Of a stretch of DNA of 64,000 nt, positions 38,290-50,474 are shown in pieces; the first letter of the stretch is position 1; the number at the start of each line of letters is the position of its first letter. The stretch is taken from the NCBI GenBank assembly GCA_014529385.2, contig CM043958.1, forward strand, positions 158,371,267 to 158,435,266, in the 5' to 3' direction. Below the pieces are notes generated by a model that was not told the DNA's origin, made no database searches, and saw nothing but the letters and a program-made list of their open reading frames with translations. Source of the stretch: Adiantum capillus-veneris (lineage: Eukaryota; Streptophyta; Polypodiopsida; Polypodiales; Pteridaceae). The position numbers and the translations under genes are program-made.

Positions 38290-38700
38290 TAAGTCTTGTT
38301 CCCAAAAATTCTAAAAACATTGTCACAATGCTAGAATAAAGGAACCCAACACCTTATTTGCAACATGTCATGAATGCTTTAATAGAAAAAGAAAAAAAAA
38401 ACAAAAAACAAAAAAATTCAATCAATGGAGTAGATTTCATTGCATTATCATCTAGGACGGCATCTTCGTCAACTAGGATAAATAACAAGATATGTTACGA
38501 GTACGACAAATTAAGGTATTTTTCTAAAGATTGCTAGAATAACAAATTTTGTAGCAAATGCACCATCAAAGGTCATCCATTGAAAAAATGCCACAGTAGT
38601 AGCAACAATAGCAGAGACAAAGGCAAATTCAACCTTTCAAAGAACAAAGATGAAGATGAGAGGAGGAGAAGTGTCTCCATGTTTTTATTGCCCTTGATTA
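38290..38700 (+). pseudogene. Zinc-knuckle gag relic of the 50-kb non-autonomous family
   Basis: Close relative of 51770-52150. It shares the run from TTGTCACAATGCTA through AACAAGATATGTTACGAGT to the GCAGAGACAAAGGCAAA words. Cysteines of the two knuckles are partly lost (the first reads CYEYDKL). No intact frame. Confidence 0.7.
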
Positions 38701-40668
38701 TGAAAGCAACTTGTTGAACGTCCATCGTAGCATACCTCCAATGAGCAACATATAAATGTCAATTTGAAGTGACGAGCTACCCAGCTAGGACGTGGAAACA
38801 CTCACACAAGATTAGTGAGCTAATGGAGGCAACACAAATAGTCAATTCTATGAGGTGACCTTGGCATATGGAGGAGCTTAGCCACAAGATTGGCAATCTC
38901 CAATTCCACTTCTCCTCAACTAAATCAACACAATCAACCACACTAATGATTCCAATGATGCACACCATCACTAATCCCATCATGCTATACACTAATCACA
39001 AGCACACAACATAGACTTACCAAGAAACCAAGCTTTAATAAAATCTTCATGCACACACAAAGAGTAGAGGGAAATCACACAAGATTATAGAGTAATTAAG
39101 TATCAATTAATTAAGATGTATGTAATCAAGGCATCAAAGATAATCAATAGAGAGTGAGTGAGGGATAGTGAAAGAGAATTAAGAGCATTGATTAGTATTA
39201 ATCAAGTCACATGTGCATGAAGAAGCTCAAGGACTCCATAGACATAAAAATCATGAGCTCTCACTAGAGGTCCTCTCAACAAATGAGGTTGAGAACCCTA
39301 GTTCTATTCATATTGTCTTCTATGCTCAGGGTTAACATGTGTAATGTCTGGGTGCCCAGGGCCTTTAGGGCTCCATATTTACTATACATGCTAACTAAGG
39401 GCACACTTTTTGACATCTTCTTTACAAATTGGAACTTTTATTGAGCCTGTAATGCATCATAATTATTACAATGACTAAGAATAAACTGAGAAATTACAAT
39501 ACTTCCCCATGTTGGAAAAATGTGTAACTCCACCCAATCTTTAATGCTCCTTTGTATCCATTTGTGATGTGCAGTCACTAGACTTGGACTTTTAACAGGA
39601 TCCTGTTGATTGATGTCTCCTTAGTTAACATTCTCCCCTATCAATTTTAGCATTGATGTCTCCTTAGTTAACCTTCTCCCCTTTGAACTTTGTGCCAGGC
39701 CGTAGGCACTGTTGAGAATTGTCTATGGAGGTTGGAAAGTTGTTGATTGGTTGTCAACGGACGTATTGTTTTCATTGGTTGATGAATTTGTTGACCATGT
39801 TTATTCCGTTGAAGCATCTTGAAGGTCCAAATTTGTGGAGATATGTGGTGTGAGTCGATGTTGTTGCATTGTCTGTTGTAGCAGACTAATGGCAAGGTTG
39901 CTCATTATTTATTAAGAGTATGTACAAAAGAAATACAGAGTTGAGAATCTATGTCAGCGTTCCATACCTGGATAACCAAAGAGAAAAAAACCCATTGAAA
40001 AAGAAGTGATTTTCAAAGACACTCATTAGTGTAGTAGTATATTAGCATGGGAAATATTAACAAAGTACCGAGGGGATTATTTGTGGATGGACATAGAAAT
40101 AAGATGGTAGCAGATAATAGAGTAGCAATATGGGAAGTGTATTGCTTGTTGAATTTCGAAGCCCACTCAAGGTGAATAGGTAGAAGAAAGAAGAGTGTCT
40201 AATGCATATGTCCAATGATGGGACATCCTATATGTATACAGGTAAATGCATGGAAAATAATATGATGTGCAAGAAAGATTTTTTAGGACTTCTTCATAAA
40301 GAAGGTGTAGCTATAAAATCATATGACATGGCTTTACAAGTTGGCACCCCTTTAAGAAGGGTTTTTGTTGTTGAGGATATGTACTCTCATTGTGTGTGAT
40401 TGTAGGACTTTATGCCACTCCACATTTTCTAAATTAATAGCCTTTGACTCTTATGCTCATCTTTTTTAGAATGAGCGACATGACTTAGATAAGCTCAACT
40501 CTTCCGCCTTGAGTGTAAGCCTAATAACTATGAATCTTAGCATAGAGTTTATTAAGACTTGAAGCTTTGGGACTAACATTTTGCTCATTTCACGACTTAG
40601 CAACCCGATTGACTATACCAAAGAGTATAGGAACCTTTTGATTGTTGGCACTTGGCTCATGACCAGGA
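38701..40668. other. Unrecognised stretch
   Basis: About 2 kb, AT-rich, with no domain-bearing ORF and no LTR ends found. One 43-bp tandem duplication occurs at 39609-39684 (TTGATGTCTCCTTAGTTAAC repeated). Confidence 0.5.
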
Positions 40669-42104
40669 TCACTGGAAGACTACGGATCCAAATCTTCTTA
40701 TTGCCTTTGTAACTTCCTTGTTGACTTTGTTTATTGCTGAGCTCCTCGGATCTTCATGCAACTTGTTTGTAAGTGCCCTTGGTTTTTTATTGATTGGTAG
40801 CCAAATTTTTGTATATCCAATGTAGAATCCTTGTGCAAGAAGAAGATTCTTTGGAACCCACCTTTGATTTCTATCTTCTTGAGGATACTGGTAGGTTTTG
40901 GCATCACAAGGTGTTGATCTTTTGTATTGCCTCTTCCTAGGTGTCCTAAGAATGTTGTCAAGGTTGATATTCGTTTGGCCTTCTTCTTTGGGAGGGTTTT
41001 GATTGCACTTCATATGCTATGATATTTGGTTTTGGTACCCATACCTATCTATTATCTCTATAGTACTCATGTTTGCTATCCATCCCATGTGGTTATCTTT
41101 TGGTGTTGATCTTTCATCTTCAATGCACATGGGATCACTAAGTTGTACAAGACTACTCAAGACAAACACTTGCTTAAGTTTCCCCTATTTTCATGAGTAC
41201 TTAGGATGAAATACCTTTGTTTTCTTGTGTTGTTCTATTGAGGCTTTGTTTGGCTTAGCGAATGATTGAGACATTTAAAACTTGAGGGGAATGACCCATT
41301 AGGGATCTTTGATGTACAGGCATATGTCATTACATCTTTTAAGATAGTTGTTGGAAGGTCCACTTTAGCTTGACCCTTGTCTGTAAGATATGTTGATGAT
41401 TTTTGTGGCACTTGAAACTTTGAATCGAGCATTAGAAGTACTTGTAACAATTGCTTATTACCACTTGAAAAGGAGATTAATAGCTTGATCTCTAGGAAAA
41501 GTGGTTTGAGACTTTTTGTTCCTCTCGAACTTCCATCATGAAGCTCCACTTGTGTCTTGGTTAATTTGACATTGTCAGCTTTGTTTTGGTAGTTTGTTTC
41601 CTGGTTTTCTATAGCCTCGATCTCCTTTACCTATGGCACTTCCTTTTCAACAACTTTCATGGTTGCTACCTTTTGTGTTAACAACACTTACTGCTACCTA
41701 ATCTATTTCAAGCTCATATGGGGCTCTATGGGTGGAGTTCAAACATCTTCAATAGGCTCTACCTTGGTATCAGTCTTCATGTATGTTGTTCTCGATGAAC
41801 TTGTGTCGTCTTTCATCGATGAAAATCTCTGGTTCTCTTCATTCTTGGTTGCCTTTGAAGACTGCATCTCTTTTTAACTCTGTATCTCTAAAACTATTTG
41901 GGCTAGTGGCATTCCTAAGGCAATGTCGTCAGTACATCCTTTATTATCATGACATGAAATTTGGCTTTGAGGATGTGTGAATCTACTTGAATGGTGGTGG
42001 AAATGATTCTCCAGCATTCTGCTTGTTTGGTTTTCAGGCATGCTAATGATTTTAGAGTATAACCTAGTTATCGTTGGCCACATTTTTGCCACGTGCAAAA
42101 ACAT
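40669..42104 (-). pseudogene. Degenerate retroelement ORF with tryptophan motifs
   Basis: Minus-strand open pieces at 41874-42104 and 41235-41549 (same frame) and 40669-41013 (another frame), separated by stops. The last piece carries NQRWVPKNLLLAQG and TKIWLPINKK, matching the style of the tryptophan repeats after the second protease of the giant gypsy element. No RT or IN is visible. It may be an older relative or the same protein family in another element. Confidence 0.5.
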
Positions 42105-44480
42105 ATGAGATTCTTACCTAGACAAGAATCTAGCTTAGTTCCCTTAACAACTTATCTCCACTTTGACAAAGGATGCTGCACTTGATCTTTTCAGGATTTG
42201 ATCTTTTCAAGATTTACTCATGCACAATATTCTCTTGTTGTGTGGTTTTTCTGGTTGAACTTTATTTGCAGCTTCCTTACATTGATCACTTGCTATAGTA
42301 GACATTGGATCACTTAGCCTATGATATGGCACCTTTTGCTTTCAATTGTTGCACATTATCTACCTACATTTGAGTACCATTTGACTTTAAAAGATCCAGT
42401 GTACATTAAAGCCTATTTGGAGGAGATTTTAGTTTTGACATTGAGTTGCTTTTTGAGCTCTAGCTTCTACCAATTTTGAGCCATCTGAAATGTGTTTTGG
42501 CAACTTGATGTTCTGCACAAACTTTGACTTCAGACTTGCCATCCATTAGGGTTTGTAGAAGGCCATGAACTTGTTGGTATTCATTATAATTTGCATCTCA
42601 ATATGCATATGCATATGCGAGTTTGGTTACATGCAATTGCTTGAACATAATTGGGTTGATCAGCCTTTGACTTTTACTTTTAGAAGTCACCTAAAACCTT
42701 ATTCCTTCCTTAATAATCTTCATATAGGCATTTGCTAGCAAATTTTGATGGAATCTGTGTCAATTGGTAGCTTCTAACAACCATATAGTTTAGTAGTAAT
42801 GTTTGCTTTGAAAAGGTCTTGCTAGAGGCTCTAGGGCTTCTAACTGATGTTGTGATTCTTGGTACAGGAGTTGAACTTGATGGCCCTTCCTAGGGTGATC
42901 ATTAATTTTTTCTTTAAGAGCAAGATGCAATGCCATTTGGCTCTAACTTGAACTCATTTTTTTGGCGTTGTGATAGTATGTTATGTGTTACTTTGACAAT
43001 GTTTGACATCTGCAAACCTTTTACATAATTTCCTATGTATCTCCATGAAACATGACATATGTCTCCCCAGGATAGGCTATAAATTGCATTATCTTCCCCT
43101 TGATCATGTCTATCTCATAGGTCTCCTATGACTTGAGCTTTTGTGGGTTCAAGACCCAAAGAATACGTCCATCTTGGTCATGATATGTGCTTGTCATGGC
43201 ATCATGTCAAAGCTAAACTTTTGGTGGATGATAACTTGGCTTTGGACAAATTTTTGGATTCAATCAAGTTATGACATTCAACTCTAGAAGATTGGAAATA
43301 AAAGATATTTTATTCAGAGATAAACCCTTCTTCTGGTCTCAGCATTGGGCATAATTCTATGAGCTGGTATGTAGGCCTCTTAAAGATTGGTTAGTTCTTT
43401 TGGTACAAATTTTCATCTCAATCTACATAATGTTCATAGGAAATATGTGTGTCAGACAATGCTAGCAGCATTCATTTCTATATATCCCCCAGAGTCATAG
43501 GTGATTGCACACTACAGGCGATGGATGCAGGATCATTTACAAACCTATCATTGTGTTTGACCTTCGATGATGGCAAAACGCTCTGACTAAATTCATGCAT
43601 AAATTTGTTGTCTAGTGGTTCCTATTGTAACCCTTTAGGTGCCTATAAATCTTCATGCAAATTTTGAATTTGCAATGCTTTTACTGGTGTTTCTAATGGT
43701 AATGCAAAAGCATTTCAACGCACCAAAATTGATGGGTTAGATGCATTTACATCAAAATCCGCATTTCCAATTTGCTATATGCTTTGCTTTGCAATTGATG
43801 TGTCCATGTTGTAGAATGCACCAAAACTCATGCGCTAGATGCACTTGCATTGAAAATTGTAGTTTCAATTTGCTTTCTGCTTTGCTTTGTAGTTGCTACG
43901 CCTATACCATGTAGATTTCTAAGGATGTTCAATTTTTTGGGGACTCCAAAATTGGATAGCTTAGCATTGTCTTTCGGAGATCCCTCCATCCAAAAAATGT
44001 TTTCCATGTTCTAACTTCTAAAGATTAGCCAGTAATTTGGGCCTATTTTGATATATTATGGTGTTGCTTTGTAGTATGTATCATATATCACTCTTTTCTC
44101 TAGGCATCTTCTTGATTTTCCAAAATTAGCTTCACTTCCTAGTGCTTAGTAAAACCCCTTTGTAATCTTATGGCATATTTGGTTCTTAGGTTGGTACTAG
44201 CAGCTTCTTCTTCCATAGATATACTTCTTGTTTGAGTAGTAGTAGTGGATGCATTTCATGGCTGAGGTTCTTAACCAGATGACTGGCTTTATAAATTGTA
44301 GGGTAGGTGACGACATTACCTTCAACTCCCACTTCATGTGTTCCTTGGTTGTGCCCTCTAGCATCTCTTCAATCCACTTTCCATCTCCTCTTTTTTATCA
44401 ACCATTGTCCCTTGATTATCTAGCTCATAGATAAAAGTCACTAGAGAGGTGCTGGGTATATTTGGTCTAGCCTTTAATAC
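42105..44480. other. Unrecognised stretch
   Basis: About 2.4 kb, T-rich on the plus strand, many stops in all frames. Fits the decayed middle of the minus-strand relic on either side, but no motif supports that. Confidence 0.4.
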
Positions 44481-45240
44481 TTTTACTGGCTCTGTTGAAA
44501 CAACTCTATGGCTAAGTTGGTTGCTATGTTTGGATCTTTAGCTATCTAAAAATCTTTCTAACATAGATCTCATCATTCCTTTCTTGAAACTCTCTTTTGT
44601 GTTGTGCGGCTTGTATCTCCATTTTTTCCTATGCTTTGGCTAGTTGCTCTTCCACTTCTTTGATCCTTGATTCATTTTGGGTAGCCTTAGTCATGATGCC
44701 ACTGAGTAAAAGTTTCCTTTGCGCTCTCTATTCTTCCAATTCTTTCTAGATCTTTGGTAATTCTTCATCATTTGTTGAGCTTGATGGAGTGGCCATTGAA
44801 GTATGTGGCATTGGATCTAGCAATAGTGCTAGCAATGTGGATTTGTCAAGTCGTATGTTGTCACTAGCTACTCATAATTTTTTCTTTGCTCTTTATTTTC
44901 TTCATCCAACCTCTACATTGTCTCTTGGTTTTGGTTATCTTGTGCAGTAAGAGACTCTACGTATGCATATGTGAGCTGCTTTTCCCTTTGGAGCTTGTCT
45001 CTTTCTCCAAGTCCAGCACTCTTGTCTTTAAGCCTTATTCTTCATTCACTTTGTCTTCGTATGCAGCCTTAACTTTGACTAACCCTTTTTTCAAAATTTG
45101 GATGATAGACCTATGGCTGATAAAGTGTGTTTCCAGCATTTTGAGAATTTCCTCCATGTCAAAGTATTTAATTATCTTATGTACCTGGGATCAAGAAGAA
45201 TGTTTTGCCTGTGTCTGCACTTGCAAAACTTGGTCTTGTA
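44481..45240 (-). pseudogene. Decayed coiled-coil coding sequence
   Basis: Minus-strand reading gives ESRIKEVEEQLAKA, EKMEIQAAQHKREFQERN and RVLDLEKE with scattered stops: a charged, heptad-like coil. It resembles in character the coiled-coil part of gypsy gag or extra ORFs. No stronger identification. Confidence 0.4.
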
Positions 45241-45353
45241 GTCAAGTTTGTGGTGGGTGACAAATGTATTGTGCATGATCTCAAATTTGGGGATCCTACT
45301 ATGGCATCTAGTACTTTGTTTCATTAGCTATATGAGCTCAATGCATATAAGAT

Positions 45354-45593
45354 GTGTGTGAAAGATTAGCATGCACAATTTTAGATTCAAATTTTATTTT
45401 ATATGAAAAACTTTGGCAGGGGTGGCATGGTGGAAAGCCATCCATTTGTCATTTATGTGTAGTTGCTTGCTTGACTTATGCTTTACTGCTTGAGCAACAT
45501 CACCAAAAATTAGATGGAAAGGCTATAAAATGTAAAGGTTACAAGTTGTATCATCTACAAAAGAAGCGTATCTTGATTAGTCAAGATGTATGA
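45354..45593 (+). pseudogene. Copia integrase C-terminal fragment
   Basis: WQGWHGGKPSICHLCVVACL, then KLDGKAIKCKGYKLYHLQKK and ILISQDV. These are the GKP block and the KGYRLYNP/VISRDV block at the end of copia integrase, with the intervening IFLGY lost. No flanking RT on this strand. Confidence 0.65.
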
Positions 45594-45599
45594 TGAGGA

Positions 45600-45688
45600 A
45601 GAGCCTCTGTCATGCATTGCCTTTACTGTATATATGAGAAGGGTAAAATAGTGTTAGTAGGTTATTCATGTGTAGGCAACCACAAGAC
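45600..45688 (-). repeat. LTR end of a minus-strand copia relic
   Basis: On the minus strand AAGTGGGAGAT precedes TGTTGGGGCAAAG, a PPT/LTR junction at 45688/45689. The other LTR end could not be placed; the extent given is a minimum. Confidence 0.6.
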
Positions 45689-46500
45689 TTTGCCCCAACA
45701 ATCTCCCACTTAAAGGCCAATGTGGCCATAAGTGGCTATGACTAAAGCTAGTATGTACATCTGTGATGCAGGAAAACTTCACCTTGTACAAATCTATTCA
45801 CCCTATATCCATTATCTCGATGCAATGGGACAACCTCTCCATAGTTAGGCTCGTTGTCCAATTGTTTATCAATCAATGAACCTATTGAATGAATAAATCT
45901 CCTACTAAATGTGCCATCCATATGTATTCCTTGCTAGCATTTGACATTGCAACTTACTTTGTCTTTGTAGTATAAGAAGACATACAATTTTGGAGAGATT
46001 ATCTCCAAGAAATGGCTCCTCCTGCAAATATGAAAATGTAGAAAGACATAGATCTCCTACTATCTTTGCAACCCGCATAATCTGCATCGGTGTAACCATT
46101 AGCATGACATAGTCCATCCTTGGCAAAAACCACTCAGGTGGATATGAGGATTTAGTAGATACTTTCAAAGCTTGACTACTGCTCTTTGCCTTGTCAATTG
46201 GAGCACTAATAAAGGAAGGTAAATCAGTAGTATTTTGAGCTTTCATTCTAAGGCAATTTTCTTGAATCTGACATTTCTCTAAAACTCTTTAATAGGTTTC
46301 TTGTGTATCTTTGATTCATTGAAGATGACGTGTGAACTGAAAATTACTTTGCAAAATTTTGGGTGCTCCCATCTTTCCATTTGCACCATAACCAAGGAAA
46401 ATGCACTTGTCTAACTTTGGGTCTAGATTTTTTCGATGCTCTTTGGGCACGAGTCCATCTGTCTGACACACAAATGATCATAGCATGGCTTCTTTCTAGA
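45689..46500 (-). pseudogene. Copia pol relic (integrase end and RNase H)
   Basis: Minus strand: DPKLDKCIFLGYGANGK near 46380-46440 (integrase end), and YTDADYAGCKDSRRSMSFY near 46050-46110 (RNase H DADWAGD-type block). Most of RT between them is deleted. It ends at the PPT at 45689. Several stops and frameshifts. Confidence 0.7.
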
Positions 46501-47040
46501 CCACAGATCCTCTGGAATTTGGTAATTCAATGGCATAGTAGGTGACATGTTAATGATGTGCCACTATTAATACTCTCTCTACCCAAAAAATCTAAAGAAA
46601 GATTCACCATAGGTAGCATGGATGTGACTTGCTTGTTGAATTCATTCTTTCTACAACTTCATTATCAATTAAAGTGCCAAAAGTGCTGATGCTCCAAAAC
46701 CAAAATGCTAATGCCAATGCACTCACTGAATGAGTGCCAAAAGCACCAAAAAAAGGTGTCAAATTCCATGTGTCAAAATTTGGATGCCAGAGAGAATCTA
46801 TCCCTCTATGTCATCGAGGAAAAACTTGAGACTGGGTGTTGATGGTAGGCCAAGAAAGGTCATGGATGTTGGGGAGGCCAAGGCTGTGATGATGTCAAAA
46901 AACAACGCTATGCTAGAGGATAGTCAAGTCACTCTCTCTCACTCTTGCTATGTCAGAAACACCAAAAATCCAGAAAGTCAGCTCAAGGTTGATGTGGTCG
47001 CCGAGGTTGATATCAAAATCAAAGAATCCAATGGTGGAGA
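46501..47040. other. Unrecognised stretch
   Basis: No recognised domain; a short open frame on the plus strand runs from 46730 into the microsatellite and is not considered a gene. Confidence 0.4.
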
Positions 47041-47047
47041 GATTTTG

Positions 47048-47093
<46 letters not shown>

Positions 47094-47119
47094 ATGTTGA
47101 AGCTCAAAATTTGATTTTG

Positions 47120-47167
<48 letters not shown>

Positions 47168-47185
47168 ATGTTGAAGCTCAAAATT
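47041..47185 (+). repeat. Duplicated unit with (CT)n tracts
   Basis: A unit made of a 36-42-base (CT)n tract plus AAATTGATGTTGAAGCTCAA and neighbouring bases occurs twice in tandem, with a further TTTTGATTCTCTC junction between. A (GT)n tract follows at 47264-47285. Confidence 0.9.
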
Positions 47186-47285
47186 TGGTCATGTGTGTGT
47201 TACACACACTATGCACTCACCTTGCTACACTCCCTTGCCGATGCAAAACCCATACACAGAAGAAATTGTGTGTGTGTGTGTGTGT

Positions 47286-48016
47286 AGAACTTTCACCCTT
47301 GTAAGAAAAAGGTACCTTGCAATTTCTAGAATTCTTTAATTCCTCCAAGCCTTAGCATCTCAAGCTTACAAATTTTCCTAAAGTTGAAGTCCAACAGACT
47401 GGCAATGCTCAAGGTTCAAGATTCCCCCATTTCTTCCAAGCTTCACATTTCAATTGCTTACACAAAAGCCTTCATTTACTAAGGTTGATTTTTCATTTTT
47501 GTATTCACCTTGGACCTTAGCTATGGAGTAGGCTTGTTGCACTCAAGTCAAAAGCGGGGAAGGAGACTGCCTTATTTTGATACCACAAGTATGAGGGGTA
47601 TTTGATACCAATGCAAAGAAAAGAGAAGTCAAAATAATATAAGTACTCCAGAAAAGGAGTCCCTCCAACATAGAGTGGTAAACTTATAACCTTACGAGCT
47701 TGAAGAGGAATCTATCAGACAAGCCTCATATAGCTGTCTAGATAAAGACAAACTTTGGGTGAACTCTAAAACAATGTTCCAAGGATATTCCAAAGATATA
47801 GAAGGAACAACTACTGAGGTTCCAATTATGCCAAAGGAGCTAGAGGACCTACCAAAGTATCAGAAGTAAAGAAGATCGCTCAAAGAATGGGCATCTAGAG
47901 TTACTTTGATCTTACACCATGAAAACTAAACTCTATAAAAGCACATGAGCTTTTATCTATCATAAAAAAAGGTACAACAATCCAAGTGTTTAATACCAAT
48001 GCAAAGAAAATAGAAG
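47286..48016. other. Unrecognised stretch with a direct repeat
   Basis: The segment at 47602-47639 recurs at 47990-48027 with one or two changes. Each copy carries GATACCAATGC or AATACCAATGC, the inverse of a TGGTATC-type PBS core, so these may be remains of LTR/PBS borders on the minus strand. Confidence 0.4.
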
Positions 48017-48508
48017 TCAAAATAATAGAAGATGTAGTGGCCAAGCTTTGAGGCTACCAACTATAGGGGAATTGATGAGAACAAGAGAAAAGTACACAAT
48101 AGAAGCTATCACAAAAGCAAGTTTGCAATAAAAATTTGAATACCTAGCAAGGAGATCCCCTATAGGCTCTATCAGTAACATCTCCGCTTTGAAAAAACAA
48201 GCCCAACAAGATACACCACCCCAAATCATGCAGTGGAAAACACCTTCACCCACATTCTAACAACAATTTCAAGGAAGCACGTCATCTTTTCCAAATACAT
48301 TCATGAGAGTTTGAAAACTATTCCCACCCCCAAAGGTGATAAAGTGAATTACATCAAGGGAATTGAATCGAATTGCATGCCATGCTCTTGGCATGGAAAA
48401 TAACCTATCGTTGACACCAAAGCAAAATGAGTGGTGCAAATCAAAAGATGACGAGAGTAGAGGAAGGCTCCACCTATTGGGACAAGATTGGCCAAGAAGC
48501 TCATCCAT
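48017..48508 (-). pseudogene. Unrecognised open frame with two stops
   Basis: Two minus-strand open pieces (48508-48269 and 48253-48017) are in the same frame, separated by two stops. Composition is hydrophobic and aromatic-rich (MLLIEPIGDLLARYSNFYCK). I recognise no family. It could equally be chance. Confidence 0.25.
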
Positions 48509-48519
48509 GTATAATCTTT

Positions 48520-48800
48520 AGATTAAGACACAAATGAAGATAAGGAAAGAGAAAATGAATCTACCAATGGTGAAGAAGGTGGCAAAGAAGATGAGTAGGT
48601 CAAGCTAGAGGAAAGAACAAAGAAAAGATGGACCAAGCCTAAGACCTACCAAAGAAGAGAAAGCCAAAGGTTCAAGGATTTCAAGTCTAGAAGAAAGTTT
48701 GAATGGAACAAGAAAAAGATCAACATGCCCTCTCAAAGTATTGGGCACAAGAAAAAAGAACGTGGTACAAAACTAGAGCAAGTCAACAACAATAGAGGAA
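48520..48800 (+). pseudogene. Basic gag-like fragment before gap 2
   Basis: Plus-strand reading is very lysine/arginine-rich (RWTKPKTYQRRESQRFKDFKSRRKFEW). It resembles the basic region before a copia Gag zinc knuckle, but the knuckle itself would fall in the gap. Weak support. Confidence 0.35.
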
Positions 48801-49000
48801 NNNNNNNNNNNNNNNNNNNNNNNNNNNNNNNNNNNNNNNNNNNNNNNNNNNNNNNNNNNNNNNNNNNNNNNNNNNNNNNNNNNNNNNNNNNNNNNNNNNN
48901 NNNNNNNNNNNNNNNNNNNNNNNNNNNNNNNNNNNNNNNNNNNNNNNNNNNNNNNNNNNNNNNNNNNNNNNNNNNNNNNNNNNNNNNNNNNNNNNNNNNN
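48801..49000. other. Assembly gap (200 N)
   Basis: Exactly 200 N, the same placeholder length as the first gap. Confidence 0.99.
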
Positions 49001-49995
49001 TACATCTTGCTCAAGAACCTTGTGGTCTAGGATTCTCTTCGTATGACATGTCAAGTGGGAATAAGGATTCATTTGGTAAGGCACCCACATTTGATACATC
49101 CAAGTTTATCTTTAATGGGTATGTCATCAACTTACATACTAGTGGTTAGGTGGTGGAACAATGAAAGGAACATTTAGCACTCTATCCACATCAGATTAAT
49201 TGAAAATATTGTAGATGAATTGACAAGATTGAAGAACTTTGTAAATGTCCAACGAAGGGACACTTGGAGATTACACCACGGCATGGCAAGTTAGAATAAG
49301 ACACGCTGACATAAATTAGCGGTAATGAGTTCTTCCTTGTGTAACGCAAGATTTTTGAAATAAGAAAGTCCCTCCAGCACTGGAGAAGAAGCGTATCACT
49401 GGAGGGGATGAAAGTGACGGGAGAAAGGCACATTCCCTTTGATATTATTCAAAATGTGGAGAATAGTGCCAACTGCATGTATACAGCATACGTATCTATG
49501 GTTTTTTTCTTTTTTTTATGACACAAGCATTATAATGCAAGAAATACATCTCCCTCCATCTTTAAAAATTACTATGTGCAATTTTTCTCCTCCACACATA
49601 TGTTCATATGCCAAATTTATTCGTCTCGCAAGGTTGTAGAGCTTTTGGTCAAAAGCTTCAAGGAGAGAAGCTATGAAGCTTTGAGAATAAGAGGTGATAA
49701 TGAGGTGAAAGTACAACACTACTCCTCTTATTCAATTCACACCTTTTCCACAATGAATCAATCAAGGCAAACTAGTGATGGTGATTGATGCTCCTTGCAT
49801 TCTTCATAATTTCATGGAATGTACTTTCAAAAATAGCTTTTATTGTAGTACAATTTGGTATCACACTTTGTCAAAGAGTAAAGTAATACTCTTGTTTAGT
49901 TTTTTATTTGATCTAGGTTAATAAAAATTATGCATGCACTCTACCCAATATTTCCTTTTACTCAAATGGATTAATACAGAGATAAACCACACAAA

Positions 49996-49996
<1 letters not shown>
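49001..49996. other. Unrecognised stretch
   Basis: About 1 kb, no domain, LTR end or RNA gene recognised. Confidence 0.5.

Positions 49997-50038
<42 letters not shown>
49997..50038 (+). repeat. (GA)n microsatellite
   Basis: About 42 bases of GA, touching the start of the next LTR and possibly replacing its first bases and target duplication. Confidence 0.95.
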
Positions 50039-50039
<1 letters not shown>

Positions 50040-50043
<4 letters not shown>

Positions 50044-50474
50044 TGGATTATGGCCTTTGGCCCAAATGTCTCTAGCCTCTATAAGTACCACCTTTTGTAC
50101 AATCGGCAATCTAATCATCTTGTGAGCATGTGAGGGCACATGGCTTTGGCACACATGGCATGGTGAGTTGCACACGAGTCAAGGATCTTTTGAGTCACCC
50201 CTCAGTTGCAAAAATTGACCCCTAATCTATGGAGCCACTCTTGGTCTTTGAGAGATACTATTTGACCCTTGGGAAAGATGCTAGTGACCCTTGAGAGGTG
50301 CACCTACCCATATGATGTTCTACTTAAGTGGCCACACATTGTACACACTTCTTAGTGTTGATTGATCTTTTCATTATGAAGATTGTTATTAGTTTTCTAC
50401 TTTGTTTTTCCCAATCACTCACTCTAATTACTCATTATGAATGCTACACTAATCATGCCACCTTAGCCCTAACA
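50040..50474 (+). repeat. 5' LTR of the 50-kb element
   Basis: Recognised by alignment with 52384 onward (GGATTATGGCCTTTGGCC, later GACCCTTGAGAGGT). The first bases are obscured by the (GA)n tract. Confidence 0.7.
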
